From: Thermoplasmatota archaeon
Lineage (GTDB): Archaea; Thermoplasmatota; E2; UBA202; JdFR-43
Assembly (NCBI GenBank): GCA_029258955.1
Contig: JAPDJT010000009.1
Location: forward strand, 1 to 64,000
Reading direction: 5' to 3'
Length of the DNA stretch: 64,000 nt
Of the stretch, positions 47,507 to 56,999 are shown piece by piece. The position numbers and the translations under genes are program-made. A model generated the notes under the pieces. That model saw only the letters and a program-made list of their open reading frames with translations. It was not told the origin of the DNA and did not search any database. The first letter of the stretch is position 1. The number at the start of each line of letters is the position of its first letter.

Positions 47507-48245
47507 GATCGATAAATTATTAGTAAGTCGTGGTTTTTGCGAAAGTAGAGAAAAGGCTCAAGCTTTAATCTTAGCAGGTAAAGTCTGGATTTCCGCAGAT
47601 TCAAAAAACTTCCAGAGAATTGAAAAACCAGGTACTTTGGTTCCTGAAAATATAAAACTTAAAATTGAAAAAAGTTTACCTTATGTATCGAGAGGTGGTC
47701 TTAAATTAGAAAGTGCTTTAAAAGTTTTTAAATTGGATGTAAAAAATTTAGTCTGTTTAGATATTGGAGCCTCAACAGGAGGTTTTACTCATTGTCTTTT
47801 ATTGCATGGAGCTAAAAAGATTTATGCTTTAGATGTAGGAAAAGGACAACTTCATTATTCTTTAAGATTAAACCCTCAAGTAATTGTAATGGAAGGAATT
47901 AATGCGAGATATTTAACTGCTGATATGTTCCCTGAAAAGTTTGATTTAATAACAGTTGATGTTTCTTTTATTTCTTTAAAAAAAATTTTACCAGCTTTAA
48001 TTTCTCTTCTTAAATCTAAAGGAAAAATTTTAGCTTTAATAAAACCACAATTTGAAGTTGGACCAAAGTTTGTAAAAAAGGGTGTGGTAAAAGATCCTTG
48101 GTTACATAAAAAGGTTGTTGATGAAATCTGGGAATTTTCAAAAAATTTAGGCTTAACTCCTTTAGGTATTTCTGAGAGTCCCATACTTGGACCTAAAGGA
48201 AATAAAGAATTTTTCATTCTTTTAAGTTTCTCTTCATCCTCTTGA
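47487..48245 (+). CDS. tlyA: TlyA-family rRNA 2'-O-methyltransferase/hemolysin-like protein
   Basis: It has an N-terminal S4 RNA-binding domain (VRIDKLLVSRG...AQALILAGKVWI) followed by an FtsJ-like methyltransferase with the SAM motif LDIGASTGGFTHCLL, then ITVDVSFISL and ALIKPQFEVG. TlyA methylates 16S and 23S rRNA in other bacteria. No ATG exists at the start: the candidates are TTG at 47475 and TTG at 47487, both inside the end of the preceding gene. I prefer the second because it leaves a normal-length N-terminus. Confidence 0.85.
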   Translation: MKFRKVRIDKLLVSRGFCESREKAQALILAGKVWISADSKNFQRIEKPGTLVPENIKLKIEKSLPYVSRGGLKLESALKVFKLDVKNLVCLDIGASTGGFTHCLLLHGAKKIYALDVGKGQLHYSLRLNPQVIVMEGINARYLTADMFPEKFDLITVDVSFISLKKILPALISLLKSKGKILALIKPQFEVGPKFVKKGVVKDPWLHKKVVDEIWEFSKNLGLTPLGISESPILGPKGNKEFFILLSFSSSS

Positions 48246-48288
48246 CAAACCACTAAATATTTAATATTATTTTTAATAATTATTATCT

Positions 48289-48363
48289 TGGGGGATCGTC
48301 TAATCGGCAGGACGGTGGACTCTGGATCCATCAGTGGTGGTTCGAATCCACCTCCCCCAGCCA
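48289..48363 (+). tRNA. tRNA-Gln (anticodon CUG)
   Basis: The 75-nt sequence TGGGGGATCGTC... folds with acceptor TGGGGGA/TCCCCCA, encoded CCA, a GGTTCGAATCC T-arm and an anticodon loop CTCTGGA, giving CUG (48322-48324). It lies between tlyA and the M16 peptidase gene on the same strand. U at position 1 and the C-T-G anticodon suit glutamine. Confidence 0.93.
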
Positions 48364-48387
48364 TTTATTTCTTTTAAAATTTTATTT

Positions 48388-51039
48388 ATGTCCAATTTCT
48401 TTAAAATTCCCCTTTTAAATTTTTTTTCTTTTCTTTTAATTCTTATCTTTTCCTTATTAGGAGGATTCTTTATGGAAGCAAAGGCTCAAAATATAGATTC
48501 TTTAATAACTAAAATAAAAGAAAAAAAACTCTCTAATGGTCTTACTGTGCTTTTTTATCCTTATGAAAGAGAAAAAGTAGCCACAATTAAACTTTGTGTA
48601 AAAGTAGGAAGTTCCTATGAAAATGAAAAAGAAGCTGGTATAACTCATTTAATAGAACATATGATTTTTAAAGGAACCGAAACTAAAAAACCAGAAGATA
48701 TAGTAGGTGTAATAGAAGCCTCAGGAGGTTATATGAATGCCTTTACATCATATGATTATACTTGTTATTATATAGCTGGTCCTTCTACCATTGTTGAGAA
48801 ATCTTTAGATATACTTTCAGATGTGGTTTTTCATCCTTTTTTTGATCCAGTAGAACTGGAAAGAGAAAAAGAAGTGGTTATAGAAGAAATGAAAATGCGT
48901 TTAGATAACCCTTTTGTAGTTCTTTTTGAGAACGTAATGAAAGCTTCCTATCAAAAATACCCTTATAAAAGACCTATTATTGGGTATGAAGAAAATGTAA
49001 AATCCTTTGAAAGAAAAGATCTTTTAAAATTTGTAAATCAATTTTATGTTCCTAAAAATATGGTTCTTACAGTAGTAGGAAATATATCTGAAAAAAAACT
49101 TTTTTCTCTTATTAATAAATATTTTATAGATCTTCCCCAAAGAAAGCTGAAGATAGTAAAGTTTCCAGAGGAAACATATACAAATAAACCTACTTTAGTA
49201 TGGGTAAAAAGACCTGTTAAAGAAGGATATTTTGCTTTTTCTTTACCTTGTGCTTCTTTTAGAGATGAAGATACTCCCTTTTTAGACCTTCTTGCAGAAA
49301 TTTTAGGAGGTGGTGAATCTTCTCGCCTTTATTTGAAATTAAAAAGAGAACTTAATTTAGTAAAAACTATATCCGCTTCTTCTTTTACTCCTTATGGACC
49401 AGGACTTTTTGAAATATATGGAACTGCTGATCCACAAAATTTCAAAAAGATTATTGAAGAAGTTATTAAAGAATTAGAAATGATAAAACAATTTGGTGTA
49501 AGTGTTAAGGAATTAGAAAAAGCTAAAACTCAAATTCTTTCTGATTTTGTTTTTTCATCTGAAACATCTGAAGGACTTTCAAGTCTTCTTGCAAGATTTC
49601 AAATACTTCGTGGATCTTATAAAGATATACTATGGTATCAAGAAAAAATAAAAAATGCTACTATTGAAGATCTTATCAAAGTTTCTCAAAAATATTTTAA
49701 TTTTCAAAAAATGGTTGCTGGTTTTCTATCTGAAAAAAAACTTTTTACAGAAAAGGATTTCCAAGGAATATTAGCAAAAATCAAAAGTAAACCTTCTCCT
49801 GAAATTTTTACTTTAAATAACGGACTTAAAGTTATTTTGTATCCTCAAAATGATGTTCCTACTGTAGGAATAACTCTTGCTTTTCCTGGTGGATTAAGAT
49901 TTGAGACAAAAGAGACAAATGGACTCTTTCAAGCTCTTGCTCTTTTGTGGACAAGAGGCACAAAAAATTATACAGCGGAAGAACTGGCAGAAAAACTTGA
50001 ATCTATTGGAACCACTATAAAAGGTTTTTCAGGAAGAAATACTTTTGGTTTAAATGTTCTTTCTCTGTCTTCTAAGTTAGAAGAATCTTTAGAATATTTT
50101 AAAGAAATTTTACTTAATCCAACTTTTGATGAAAATGAATGTAAAAAAGCAAAACCTGAGCTTATTTCTTTATTATTAAAACAGCAAGATCAGCCACTTC
50201 ACCTTGCAGTAAATGAATTTTTAAAAGTGCTTTTTCCTAATCATTCCTATGGTTTAAATTCAGCAGGAAGTTTAGAATTTTATCAAAAATTTACCTGCAA
50301 AGATTTAAGAGATGCTTATAAAAAATTTGTAAGACCTGATAAAGGAACCTTAGTTATAGTTGGAAATTTTGATCCATTTTTTCTAAAAGAAAAAATTAAA
50401 ACTCTTTTAATGGATTGGGACAGTCAATCTTATAAAACTATACTTGAAGAGCCAGAGCCCAGTTATCCTAAAAAGCTTATAACCCGTTTAGAAAAAGAAA
50501 CTTATCAAACTCAAATATTACTTGGTTTCCAAACTCCTGGATTAAATTCTAAAGAAAAAGTTGCTTTAGAGGTTTTGAATAGTGCTCTTTCTGGACAAAA
50601 TGGAAGACTTTTTAGAATACTCAGAGATGAAAGATCCTTAGCCTATGTAGTAACTTCCTTTTTAATTTTTTATCCTAAAAAATCTGCTTTCGTCTTATAT
50701 ATAGGATGCTCTCCTGAAAAAGAAAAAGAAGCAATTTCAGGATTTTGGGAAATTTTAGAAAAAATTAAAAAAGATAGTTTTGAGCCTGAAGAAATAGAGA
50801 GAGCTAAAAATAGATTAATTGGAACCCAAAAATTGAGTTTACAAAGTAATCTTTCTATATCTGAAGATATGGCAGTAAATGAAGTTTTAGGTCTTGGATG
50901 GAATTACAGTTCACTTTATGAAAATTTGGTAAAATCTGTTACCCAAGAGGATATAAAAAATTTAATTAAAACTTTTCTTAAAAAGGAAAGGTCTGTATTA
51001 TTTATATTAGGAAAAAATGAAAATAGAAATAATAAGTAA
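48388..51039 (+). CDS. M16-family zinc metalloprotease, two-domain (pitrilysin/processing-peptidase-like)
   Basis: An exported peptidase of about 883 residues. An N-terminal signal segment (NFFSFLLILIFSLLGG, likely cleaved after AKA) is followed by a catalytic M16 half with the inverted Zn motif HLIEH and a downstream Glu (EREKEVVIEEM). The second half (from about residue 480) lacks the motif: the equivalent region reads NGLFQALAL, so it is structural. I start at 48388, the first ATG after the tRNA, because it retains the signal. A second ATG at 48472 has an AGGAGG-like site but would remove the signal. It overlaps tsaE by 23 nt. Confidence 0.88.
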   Translation: MSNFFKIPLLNFFSFLLILIFSLLGGFFMEAKAQNIDSLITKIKEKKLSNGLTVLFYPYEREKVATIKLCVKVGSSYENEKEAGITHLIEHMIFKGTETKKPEDIVGVIEASGGYMNAFTSYDYTCYYIAGPSTIVEKSLDILSDVVFHPFFDPVELEREKEVVIEEMKMRLDNPFVVLFENVMKASYQKYPYKRPIIGYEENVKSFERKDLLKFVNQFYVPKNMVLTVVGNISEKKLFSLINKYFIDLPQRKLKIVKFPEETYTNKPTLVWVKRPVKEGYFAFSLPCASFRDEDTPFLDLLAEILGGGESSRLYLKLKRELNLVKTISASSFTPYGPGLFEIYGTADPQNFKKIIEEVIKELEMIKQFGVSVKELEKAKTQILSDFVFSSETSEGLSSLLARFQILRGSYKDILWYQEKIKNATIEDLIKVSQKYFNFQKMVAGFLSEKKLFTEKDFQGILAKIKSKPSPEIFTLNNGLKVILYPQNDVPTVGITLAFPGGLRFETKETNGLFQALALLWTRGTKNYTAEELAEKLESIGTTIKGFSGRNTFGLNVLSLSSKLEESLEYFKEILLNPTFDENECKKAKPELISLLLKQQDQPLHLAVNEFLKVLFPNHSYGLNSAGSLEFYQKFTCKDLRDAYKKFVRPDKGTLVIVGNFDPFFLKEKIKTLLMDWDSQSYKTILEEPEPSYPKKLITRLEKETYQTQILLGFQTPGLNSKEKVALEVLNSALSGQNGRLFRILRDERSLAYVVTSFLIFYPKKSAFVLYIGCSPEKEKEAISGFWEILEKIKKDSFEPEEIERAKNRLIGTQKLSLQSNLSISEDMAVNEVLGLGWNYSSLYENLVKSVTQEDIKNLIKTFLKKERSVLFILGKNENRNNK

Positions 51040-51481
51040 CTCTGAAAAAGACACTATTAATTTAGGAAAAAAATTAGGAAAATTTCTTAAACCTGGAGAT
51101 TTAATTCTTCTTTATGGAGAGCTTGGTTGTGGAAAAACTACTTTTGTAAAAGGTTTAGCACAAAGTTTAGAAGTTGATCCTGAAATCTACATTACCAGTC
51201 CTTCTTTTTCTTTAATAAATATTTATGAAGGTAAATATACTATCTTTCATGTAGATCTTTATAGACTTGATGCTGCAGAAGTTGAAGAATTGGGTTTATG
51301 GGAATATTTAAATAATGGTGTAGTTATTATTGAGTGGGCTGATCGAATAAGTGAAAATCTTAAAGAAGACTATATAGAAGTTTTTTTTGAATTTTTAGAT
51401 ACTTCAAAAAGAAAAATCATTTTTATTGGTTATGGAGAATGGAAAGAGCTCCTAAAAGGCATGGATTGGGATGTACTATAA
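51017..51481 (+). CDS. tsaE: tRNA threonylcarbamoyladenosine biosynthesis ATPase TsaE
   Basis: The ATPase needed with TsaBCD to make t6A37 in tRNA. The 154-residue protein has the Walker A GELGCGKTT (34-42), the ITSPSFSL switch, HVDLYRL and the VVIIEWADRI motif, all typical of TsaE. It overlaps the M16 gene by 23 nt and converges on the glucokinase gene, overlapping its 3' end by 59 nt. Confidence 0.95.
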   Translation: MKIEIISNSEKDTINLGKKLGKFLKPGDLILLYGELGCGKTTFVKGLAQSLEVDPEIYITSPSFSLINIYEGKYTIFHVDLYRLDAAEVEELGLWEYLNNGVVIIEWADRISENLKEDYIEVFFEFLDTSKRKIIFIGYGEWKELLKGMDWDVL

Positions 51482-52358
51482 TATTAATAGAAAATTTTTC
51501 TAAAAGTTTCTCCAACTTTTTATTTTCAAAATAGCCTTTTAAAAATGCTTCTTTAAATTCTTGTATTTCTAAAAATTCCTTTAATGCATAAATAACACCA
51601 CCTGCTATATAAATTCCTCCTTCTGGTAAACTATAAAAAGCAAGTTGTGAAATTTTTCTTCCTAAGAGCTCAAAAAATTTTTTAATTACTTTTAAAGCCT
51701 TAGGATTTTTATCTTTAGCAAGTGCTGTAATTTTTTCTGGATCAAGGCTTTCATTAAAATAATATTCATACCAATAACTTAAAGCTTTGCCTGATAAAGC
51801 TTTTTCCCAACTTAATTCTTCTCCTTTTTTTTCTAAAAATTTTAAGTAATTAAATTCTTCTTCATCTAAAGAAGAAAAGAAGATATGTCCTCCTTCAGTA
51901 GGTAATATAATTAAAGGATTTTCTTTTACTAATATTGCTTCTCCTAAACCTGTTCCAGGAGCAATAAAAGCTTTAGGTTCTTTTTTGGAACTTTTTGCAC
52001 TTTTTATGTTAAAAATTTCACTTTTTTTTAAACTTAATATGCTTGCTGATAAAGCTTGTAAATCATTTATAAGAATAACTTTTTCAAATCCAAAAATTTT
52101 TTTTAATTTATATTTTGATACTTTCCACTCCAAATTTGTTAAATGTGCTTGATTCCCAATAACTGGACCAGCTACAGAAAATACTGCTATATTTGGTCTT
52201 TTCTTTAAAGATATATCTAAAAAATACTTTTTAACTACATCATAAATATTTTTAAAATTTTTACTTTTATAAATCTTTAACTCAAAAAATTTTTTACTAT
52301 TTTTTCTAACTAAAGTTAATCGTGATTTTGTTCCCCCTATATCAGCAATTAATATCAT
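51423..52358 (-). CDS. glk: Glucokinase (ROK-independent Glk type)
   Basis: Phosphorylates glucose with ATP. The protein of about 311 residues shows ADIGGTKSRL (phosphate motif), SVAGPVIGNQAHLTN, LINDLQALS, APGTGLGEAIL and TEGGHIFFSS, which match the bacterial Glk family. I start at the ATG at 52356-52358 directly before the conserved motif; a longer frame of 18 codons would overlap the skp gene. Its 3' end overlaps tsaE. Confidence 0.92.
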   Translation of the reverse strand: MILIADIGGTKSRLTLVRKNSKKFFELKIYKSKNFKNIYDVVKKYFLDISLKKRPNIAVFSVAGPVIGNQAHLTNLEWKVSKYKLKKIFGFEKVILINDLQALSASILSLKKSEIFNIKSAKSSKKEPKAFIAPGTGLGEAILVKENPLIILPTEGGHIFFSSLDEEEFNYLKFLEKKGEELSWEKALSGKALSYWYEYYFNESLDPEKITALAKDKNPKALKVIKKFFELLGRKISQLAFYSLPEGGIYIAGGVIYALKEFLEIQEFKEAFLKGYFENKKLEKLLEKFSINIIVHPNPCLLGALSILHNQ

Positions 52359-52368
52359 TTTTAGATTA

Positions 52369-52914
52369 TTACTTTTTTTTGATTTTTGTATAATGTTTAT
52401 CAAAAAGTTCAATAATTTTTGATGTAAGATCTATTTCTGGTGAAGCATAATAAATTCCTGGTTGGTTCTTTTCTAAAATTAAATCATATTTTTCCTTTTG
52501 AACAAATTCTTTTATAACTTTTTCTAATTCTTTAAAAACTGGATCTAACATTTTTTTTTCATATTCTTTCATTTCATATTGAGCATCCTCTTGCATACCT
52601 TTAAGTTCTCTGAGCTTTTTTTGATATTCTAATTGTTTTTTTTCTTTTACTTCTTGTGACCAAAGAGAACTCTTTTTCTCTATTTCATTTTTTAATTCTT
52701 GAAGTTCTTTTGCTTTTTTCTGTATTTTTTCTGATAGTTCATTATATTTTAGTTGAAGTTGATTCATAACCTCTTGACCATATTTTGAATTATTAATTAC
52801 CTTTTTAACATCTATTACTCCAATCTTTAAAGTATTTTGAGCATAAACATATTTTATTAAACTTAAATTAAAAACAATCAGAACAAATATGATTTTTAAG
52901 AAATTTTTATTCAT
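52369..52914 (-). CDS. skp: Periplasmic chaperone Skp/OmpH
   Basis: A 181-residue exported protein that carries unfolded outer-membrane proteins. It has an N-terminal signal (about 1-25), the conserved IGVIDVKKVINNS start of the mature domain, a long charged coiled-coil 'tentacle' region (about 45-115) and a C-terminal strand with DLILEKNQPGIYYASPEIDLT. AGGAGG precedes the ATG. It sits between pal and glk with short gaps. Confidence 0.92.
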   Translation of the reverse strand: MNKNFLKIIFVLIVFNLSLIKYVYAQNTLKIGVIDVKKVINNSKYGQEVMNQLQLKYNELSEKIQKKAKELQELKNEIEKKSSLWSQEVKEKKQLEYQKKLRELKGMQEDAQYEMKEYEKKMLDPVFKELEKVIKEFVQKEKYDLILEKNQPGIYYASPEIDLTSKIIELFDKHYTKIKKK

Positions 52915-52928
52915 TTTTAAAAACCTCC

Positions 52929-53519
52929 TTATTTAATAATTATAAAATCAACTCTTCTATTAATTGCCCAACATTCTTCATTGCTTTCTTTACAAAGAGG
53001 TTTTTCTTCACCAAAACTTATAGTATTAATTCTATTTTCTTCAATTCCAAATTTTATGAGAACTTTTTTTATCTCTTGTGCTCTTTTTGCTCCAAGTGCC
53101 ATATTGTATTCATTTGTACCTCTTTCATCACAGTTTCCCTGAAGTTCAACTTTTATTTTTGGATGTTCAAGAAGATATTTAACATTTTGTTTTATTCTAT
53201 CCCACATATCATCTCTAATTGAATATTCATCAAAATCAAAAAATATAGCCAAAAGCGGAGCAGATCCTCTTCCATAAAGCTCCCAGTATTTTTTATCTTT
53301 CTTTTGAGGAATAATTTCTTCAGGTTTAAAAACTTCTTCAGTAGCATTAACTTCTATTTCTTTTTCTCTGATTTTTTCTTCAACTTTTTTAGGTTTTTTA
53401 TCCTCTTCTTTAGGTTTTTCTATAACTGGTGTAGGAGTTTCAATAACCGATGGAACTTCTTTTTTTGCACAACTAAATAAAAAGAAACAAATTATAACCA
53501 AATACAAAAATCTTTTCAT
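52929..53519 (-). CDS. pal: Peptidoglycan-associated lipoprotein Pal
   Basis: Anchors the outer membrane to peptidoglycan as part of the Tol-Pal system. The lipobox LFSC places the lipidated Cys at residue 17. A Pro/Glu/Lys-rich spacer follows, then an OmpA-like domain (about 85-196) with the conserved FDFDEYSI, LQGNCDERGTNEYNMALGAKRA and INRRVDFII segments, including the DAP-binding Asp and Arg. TolB, TolQ, TolR and TolA are not in the window. Confidence 0.95.
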   Translation of the reverse strand: MKRFLYLVIICFFLFSCAKKEVPSVIETPTPVIEKPKEEDKKPKKVEEKIREKEIEVNATEEVFKPEEIIPQKKDKKYWELYGRGSAPLLAIFFDFDEYSIRDDMWDRIKQNVKYLLEHPKIKVELQGNCDERGTNEYNMALGAKRAQEIKKVLIKFGIEENRINTISFGEEKPLCKESNEECWAINRRVDFIIIK

Positions 53520-53529
53520 AACTTCCTCC

Positions 53530-54105
53530 TTAGCTATAACCTGTTATATCTAATTCTAATAGAAAATCTCCTAATAGAAATTCCAATTCTTTTCTAATAT
53601 ATCCACTGATCTCATAAAGTAAAGTTAATTCATAAGAAATTGTCTGAGTAAGTAAAGCATATTCTTCTGGAGAAAAAAGTCTTAAAAGTCTATTGCAAAA
53701 ATATTCTCTACAAAGATATGGTCTGGCAAAAATTTTACAACCTGTAGGTCCAACAAAAAAACATCTTCCCGGAACTTCTCTTTCTTTTGGGATTTCTATA
53801 TTAAAAAACATATTAATGAGAAGGATATTAATTGTTACTTCGTTTTCAAGTCCAATTTTACAGCAGCCTGTTTTTTCAATAACAGAACATATATAACATT
53901 CTTCAAATGTTCCAAGTTTTTCCATAAGTTCATTAGATTTTTTTATAGCTTTTTCGTAATTTTTAAGTTTGTTCAAAAATTTTTCATCTTTATAAAAATA
54001 TTCTTTCCAATCTGTAAAAATCTCTTCAGCAAGTCTTATTTTTTCCAAAATAAGAGAAGTAGGATCTGGATTTATGACTCTTAAGTATTTTAAATTTTTC
54101 AACAT
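53530..54105 (-). CDS. YkgJ-family cysteine-cluster protein
   Basis: A 191-residue protein with two cysteine clusters: CYICSVIEKTGCC (about 69-81) and, after an aliphatic stretch, CFFVGPTGCKIFARPYLCREYFC (about 115-137). The pattern matches YkgJ/UPF0153 proteins, which probably bind a metal cluster. The rest is helical and acidic. It is 10 nt upstream of pal on the same strand. Function is unknown; a redox or maturation role is often proposed for relatives. The AT-rich gap 54106-54312 shows no gene. Confidence 0.75.
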   Translation of the reverse strand: MLKNLKYLRVINPDPTSLILEKIRLAEEIFTDWKEYFYKDEKFLNKLKNYEKAIKKSNELMEKLGTFEECYICSVIEKTGCCKIGLENEVTINILLINMFFNIEIPKEREVPGRCFFVGPTGCKIFARPYLCREYFCNRLLRLFSPEEYALLTQTISYELTLLYEISGYIRKELEFLLGDFLLELDITGYS

Positions 54106-54312
54106 AAATTTAACTTCTTTAATCTTTAATAATATTAAAATGTTATTATAAAACTTAAAAATAAATAATAAATTATTTTAGGTCAATTTGAACAAAAGTT
54201 ATAAAAGTAAAATAATTTCTTATATTTTAAATTTAAAAAATTATTATAAAAGCTTCAGTAAATTATAGTTTAAAATTAGGTATATAATTTTAAAATTTTT
54301 TTACATAATTTT

Positions 54313-55476
54313 CTACATCTTATTTAAATAAGTTTTAGACAATTTTATTAACAAAGGTATAGAAAGTAATTGTAAGGTAATGGAAGTTATAATAAGAGCA
54401 TAGATAGAAATATCATAAAGAATTCCTAAGAAAAAACTTCCTAAAAACCAAAGAAAGCCATAAAAAGTATTAAAAATTCCATAACCAGTTGCTCTTTTAT
54501 CCTTAGGTATAAAAAAAGATATAGCAGCTCTCATAATAGATTCTTGAGCTCCCATTCCTATTCCCCAAAGTATCATACCTAATAAACTTACCTTAAAATC
54601 TCCTAAAAATACACAGGGTGCAAACAGAAAAGAAATAAGAACAGAAAAAATTAAAATTATAAACCCTTTTTTATCAAAAAGATATCCAAAAATAAGTGCA
54701 GAAATAGCATCTATTCCCATAGCTATAGCATAAAAAACAGGTATCCAAGAACCTATTAAAATTTTTGTTTTTTTAAAGTGATAGGCTATAAGAGCAAAAT
54801 CTGCATAACCAGCTCCATAAATTCCTATAGCAAAAGCATAAAGCCAAAAACCTTTAGAAAAAATTTTACTTTCTATAGAAGATTTTTCTTTCTCAAATTT
54901 TTGAGGATGAGGATATAAAAGAATGGAAAAAAGAAGTATTAAAAGTGCAAGTATAGCAGGAATTAATAATACTAAAAAAGAAAGTTTATAACTATGAGTA
55001 TAAAATAGAATAACAGCCATAATTAATGGGCCGGTCATGGCACCAATTTGATCCATAGCTTCATGAAAACCAAATCCTTTTCCTCTTCCTAATTTAGAGG
55101 TAGCAAAAGATAAAATAGTATCTCTTGCAGGAGTTCTTATAGCTTTTCCTATTCTTTCAGTTAAAACAAGACAAATAGCCTGAAACCAGGTCTTGGTTAA
55201 AGCAAGAGAAGGAACAGAAATTAAATTTATGAAATAACCTAAAAAAGTAACAGTCCAGTATTTTTTTATTTTATCTGTTAAATAACCTGAAATTAAACGT
55301 AAACCATAGCCTATAAATTCTCCTAAACCAGCTACAAATCCAACCACTGTTGCACTTGCTCCTAAGGTAGCAAGATAAGGACCTATAATGCTTCTTGCTC
55401 CTTCATAAGTTATATCTCCTAAAAGACTGACTAAACCAAGGAAAATTACTAATAAAAAGGGAGACTTCTGTATCAT
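54313..55476 (-). CDS. Major facilitator superfamily transporter
   Basis: A 387-residue membrane protein with about 11-12 hydrophobic helices and MFS loop motifs: GYLTDKIKKYW (after the second helix) and FGYLFDKKG (after the eighth helix). An RIGKAIRTPARDTILS segment resembles drug/sugar efflux proteins. Substrate unknown. It is transcribed alone, flanked by AT-rich gaps of about 150-200 bp. Confidence 0.85.
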   Translation of the reverse strand: MIQKSPFLLVIFLGLVSLLGDITYEGARSIIGPYLATLGASATVVGFVAGLGEFIGYGLRLISGYLTDKIKKYWTVTFLGYFINLISVPSLALTKTWFQAICLVLTERIGKAIRTPARDTILSFATSKLGRGKGFGFHEAMDQIGAMTGPLIMAVILFYTHSYKLSFLVLLIPAILALLILLFSILLYPHPQKFEKEKSSIESKIFSKGFWLYAFAIGIYGAGYADFALIAYHFKKTKILIGSWIPVFYAIAMGIDAISALIFGYLFDKKGFIILIFSVLISFLFAPCVFLGDFKVSLLGMILWGIGMGAQESIMRAAISFFIPKDKRATGYGIFNTFYGFLWFLGSFFLGILYDISIYALIITSITLQLLSIPLLIKLSKTYLNKM

Positions 55477-55552
55477 TTTAAAAATTTTTCTGGATTCTTA
55501 TTTATATTTCTTACAATTTTACAAAGCTTAAGAACAAAGGAAAAGATTTTGG

Positions 55553-55630
55553 AATTCTCGCAAAGCAGATTAGAACTATAAGTCTCATCAGTCCTTTAGG
55601 CAGTTAAGGGAGGACGCTATCTCCCTGTAT
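55553..55630. mobile_element. Possible relic of an IS200/IS605-type transposon end
   Basis: This stretch is less AT-rich than its surroundings. It contains CGCAAAGCAG, then CATCAGTCC-TTTAGGCAG (an eroded inverted repeat), then GGGAGGACGCTAT, which resembles the right ends of tnpB-carrying IS200/IS605 elements (GGGGAGGATGTCAC-like). No transposase frame is left. GGGAG/CTCCC (55608-55612 and 55621-55625) forms a hairpin that could instead be a weak terminator for ftsY. The identification is from remembered pattern only. Confidence 0.3.
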
Positions 55631-56674
55631 TTAATCAGGCAGTATAGCAGAAATAAAAGCATTTTTATCAAAAGGAACTAAATCTTCTGGTTTTTCTCCC
55701 AAGCCTATAAATCGTATAGGCAAATTATACTTATGAGATACAGCTATAGCTATTCCACCCTTGGCAGTTCCATCCATTTTAGTAATGATTACACTATGAA
55801 TGGGTATTGCTGATGAGAAGTGTTGAGCCTGACTAAGAGCATTTTGTCCAGTTGTTGCATCGAGAATTAAAATAATTTCCTGAGATTCTGGCGGAATAAG
55901 TTTATTCATAACCTTTACCATTTTTTTTAACTCTTCAATAAGATTATATTTAGTATGAAGTCTTCCTGCAGTATCAATGAGAGCTACATCAATATTATTT
56001 TTTTGAGCATAAGTAATTCCTTGATAAATTACAGCTCCTGGGTCAGCTCCTTCTTGAAGAGCCACTACAGGAGCTCCTATTCTTTCTCCCCAAGTTTTGA
56101 GTTGATCTATAGCAGCAGCTCTAAAGGTATCTGCTGCTATAAGAACTACAGAATAACCATTATCTTTAAGGTTTTTACCAATTTTAGCTATGGTAGTAGT
56201 TTTTCCTACTCCATTAACCCCCAAGAAAAATAAAACCGAAGGTTTCCCAACAGGAGGGAAATCTCTATCTGTTTCTTTTAAAAAAGAAAGTAATTGATTT
56301 TTTAAAAAAGATTTAAGCTGTTTAGTATTAAGTGGTTCACCTTTAATGACTTTATTTTTAAATGGTTCTAAAAGATCTAAAGTAGTTTTTACTCCAAGAT
56401 CTGCTAAAATAAGTTTTTCTTCTAACTCTTCCAGGATTTGTAAATCAACAATTTTATCTACTTCAAAAAGTTCTGCAAAACTTTCTGCAAGTTTTTCTTT
56501 TGTTTTAGAAAGTCCTTTTTTAAATTTATCTAAGAGTTTTTCTTTTTTAAAAAAACTAAAGAAACCTTTATTTTCTTTTGTTTCAGTAGTTTCAGTTTGA
56601 GAGCTTTCAACACTTTGTAATTCTTGAGTTTGTATATTTTCTTCTTTAAATTTTTTAAAGAAACTTTTGAGCAT
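55631..56674 (-). CDS. ftsY: Signal recognition particle receptor FtsY
   Basis: The SRP receptor GTPase that docks ribosomes at the membrane. The 347-residue protein has an acidic/Lys-rich N-terminal A region, the four-helix N domain (about 60-130) and the G domain with GVNGVGKTTTIAK (G1), DTFRAAAIDQL (G2/I-box region), DTAGRLHTKYNLI (G3), TKMDGTAKGG (G4/G5) and the final LGEKPEDLVPFD. Its partner SRP RNA is at 21.3 kb. tRNA-Ser lies just upstream on the same strand. Confidence 0.96.
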   Translation of the reverse strand: MLKSFFKKFKEENIQTQELQSVESSQTETTETKENKGFFSFFKKEKLLDKFKKGLSKTKEKLAESFAELFEVDKIVDLQILEELEEKLILADLGVKTTLDLLEPFKNKVIKGEPLNTKQLKSFLKNQLLSFLKETDRDFPPVGKPSVLFFLGVNGVGKTTTIAKIGKNLKDNGYSVVLIAADTFRAAAIDQLKTWGERIGAPVVALQEGADPGAVIYQGITYAQKNNIDVALIDTAGRLHTKYNLIEELKKMVKVMNKLIPPESQEIILILDATTGQNALSQAQHFSSAIPIHSVIITKMDGTAKGGIAIAVSHKYNLPIRFIGLGEKPEDLVPFDKNAFISAILPD

Positions 56675-56725
56675 TAAAAAGATCCCAAATAAAAATAAGC
56701 ACTTATAGAATATAAAAAATTAATT

Positions 56726-56818
<93 letters not shown>

Positions 56819-56999
56819 AATTTAAAATATACTACAAAATCTACCAATGTAAAGATAATAAAAGATTTGAAAGAAAATAGCAAAAATTAAATAAAACTTT
56901 TTAAAATTATTTTAAAAGAATAAGGTTTTAAAATCGAGAATAAAAAAATTTTAAAAGTTTTGACAATTTAAATTTTTTTGAAAAGAAGGAAATAAAATG

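Noticed and set aside
55560-55600. CTGATGAG on the minus strand as a hammerhead ribozyme core
   Set aside because: The matching CGAAA segment and the three stems are absent.
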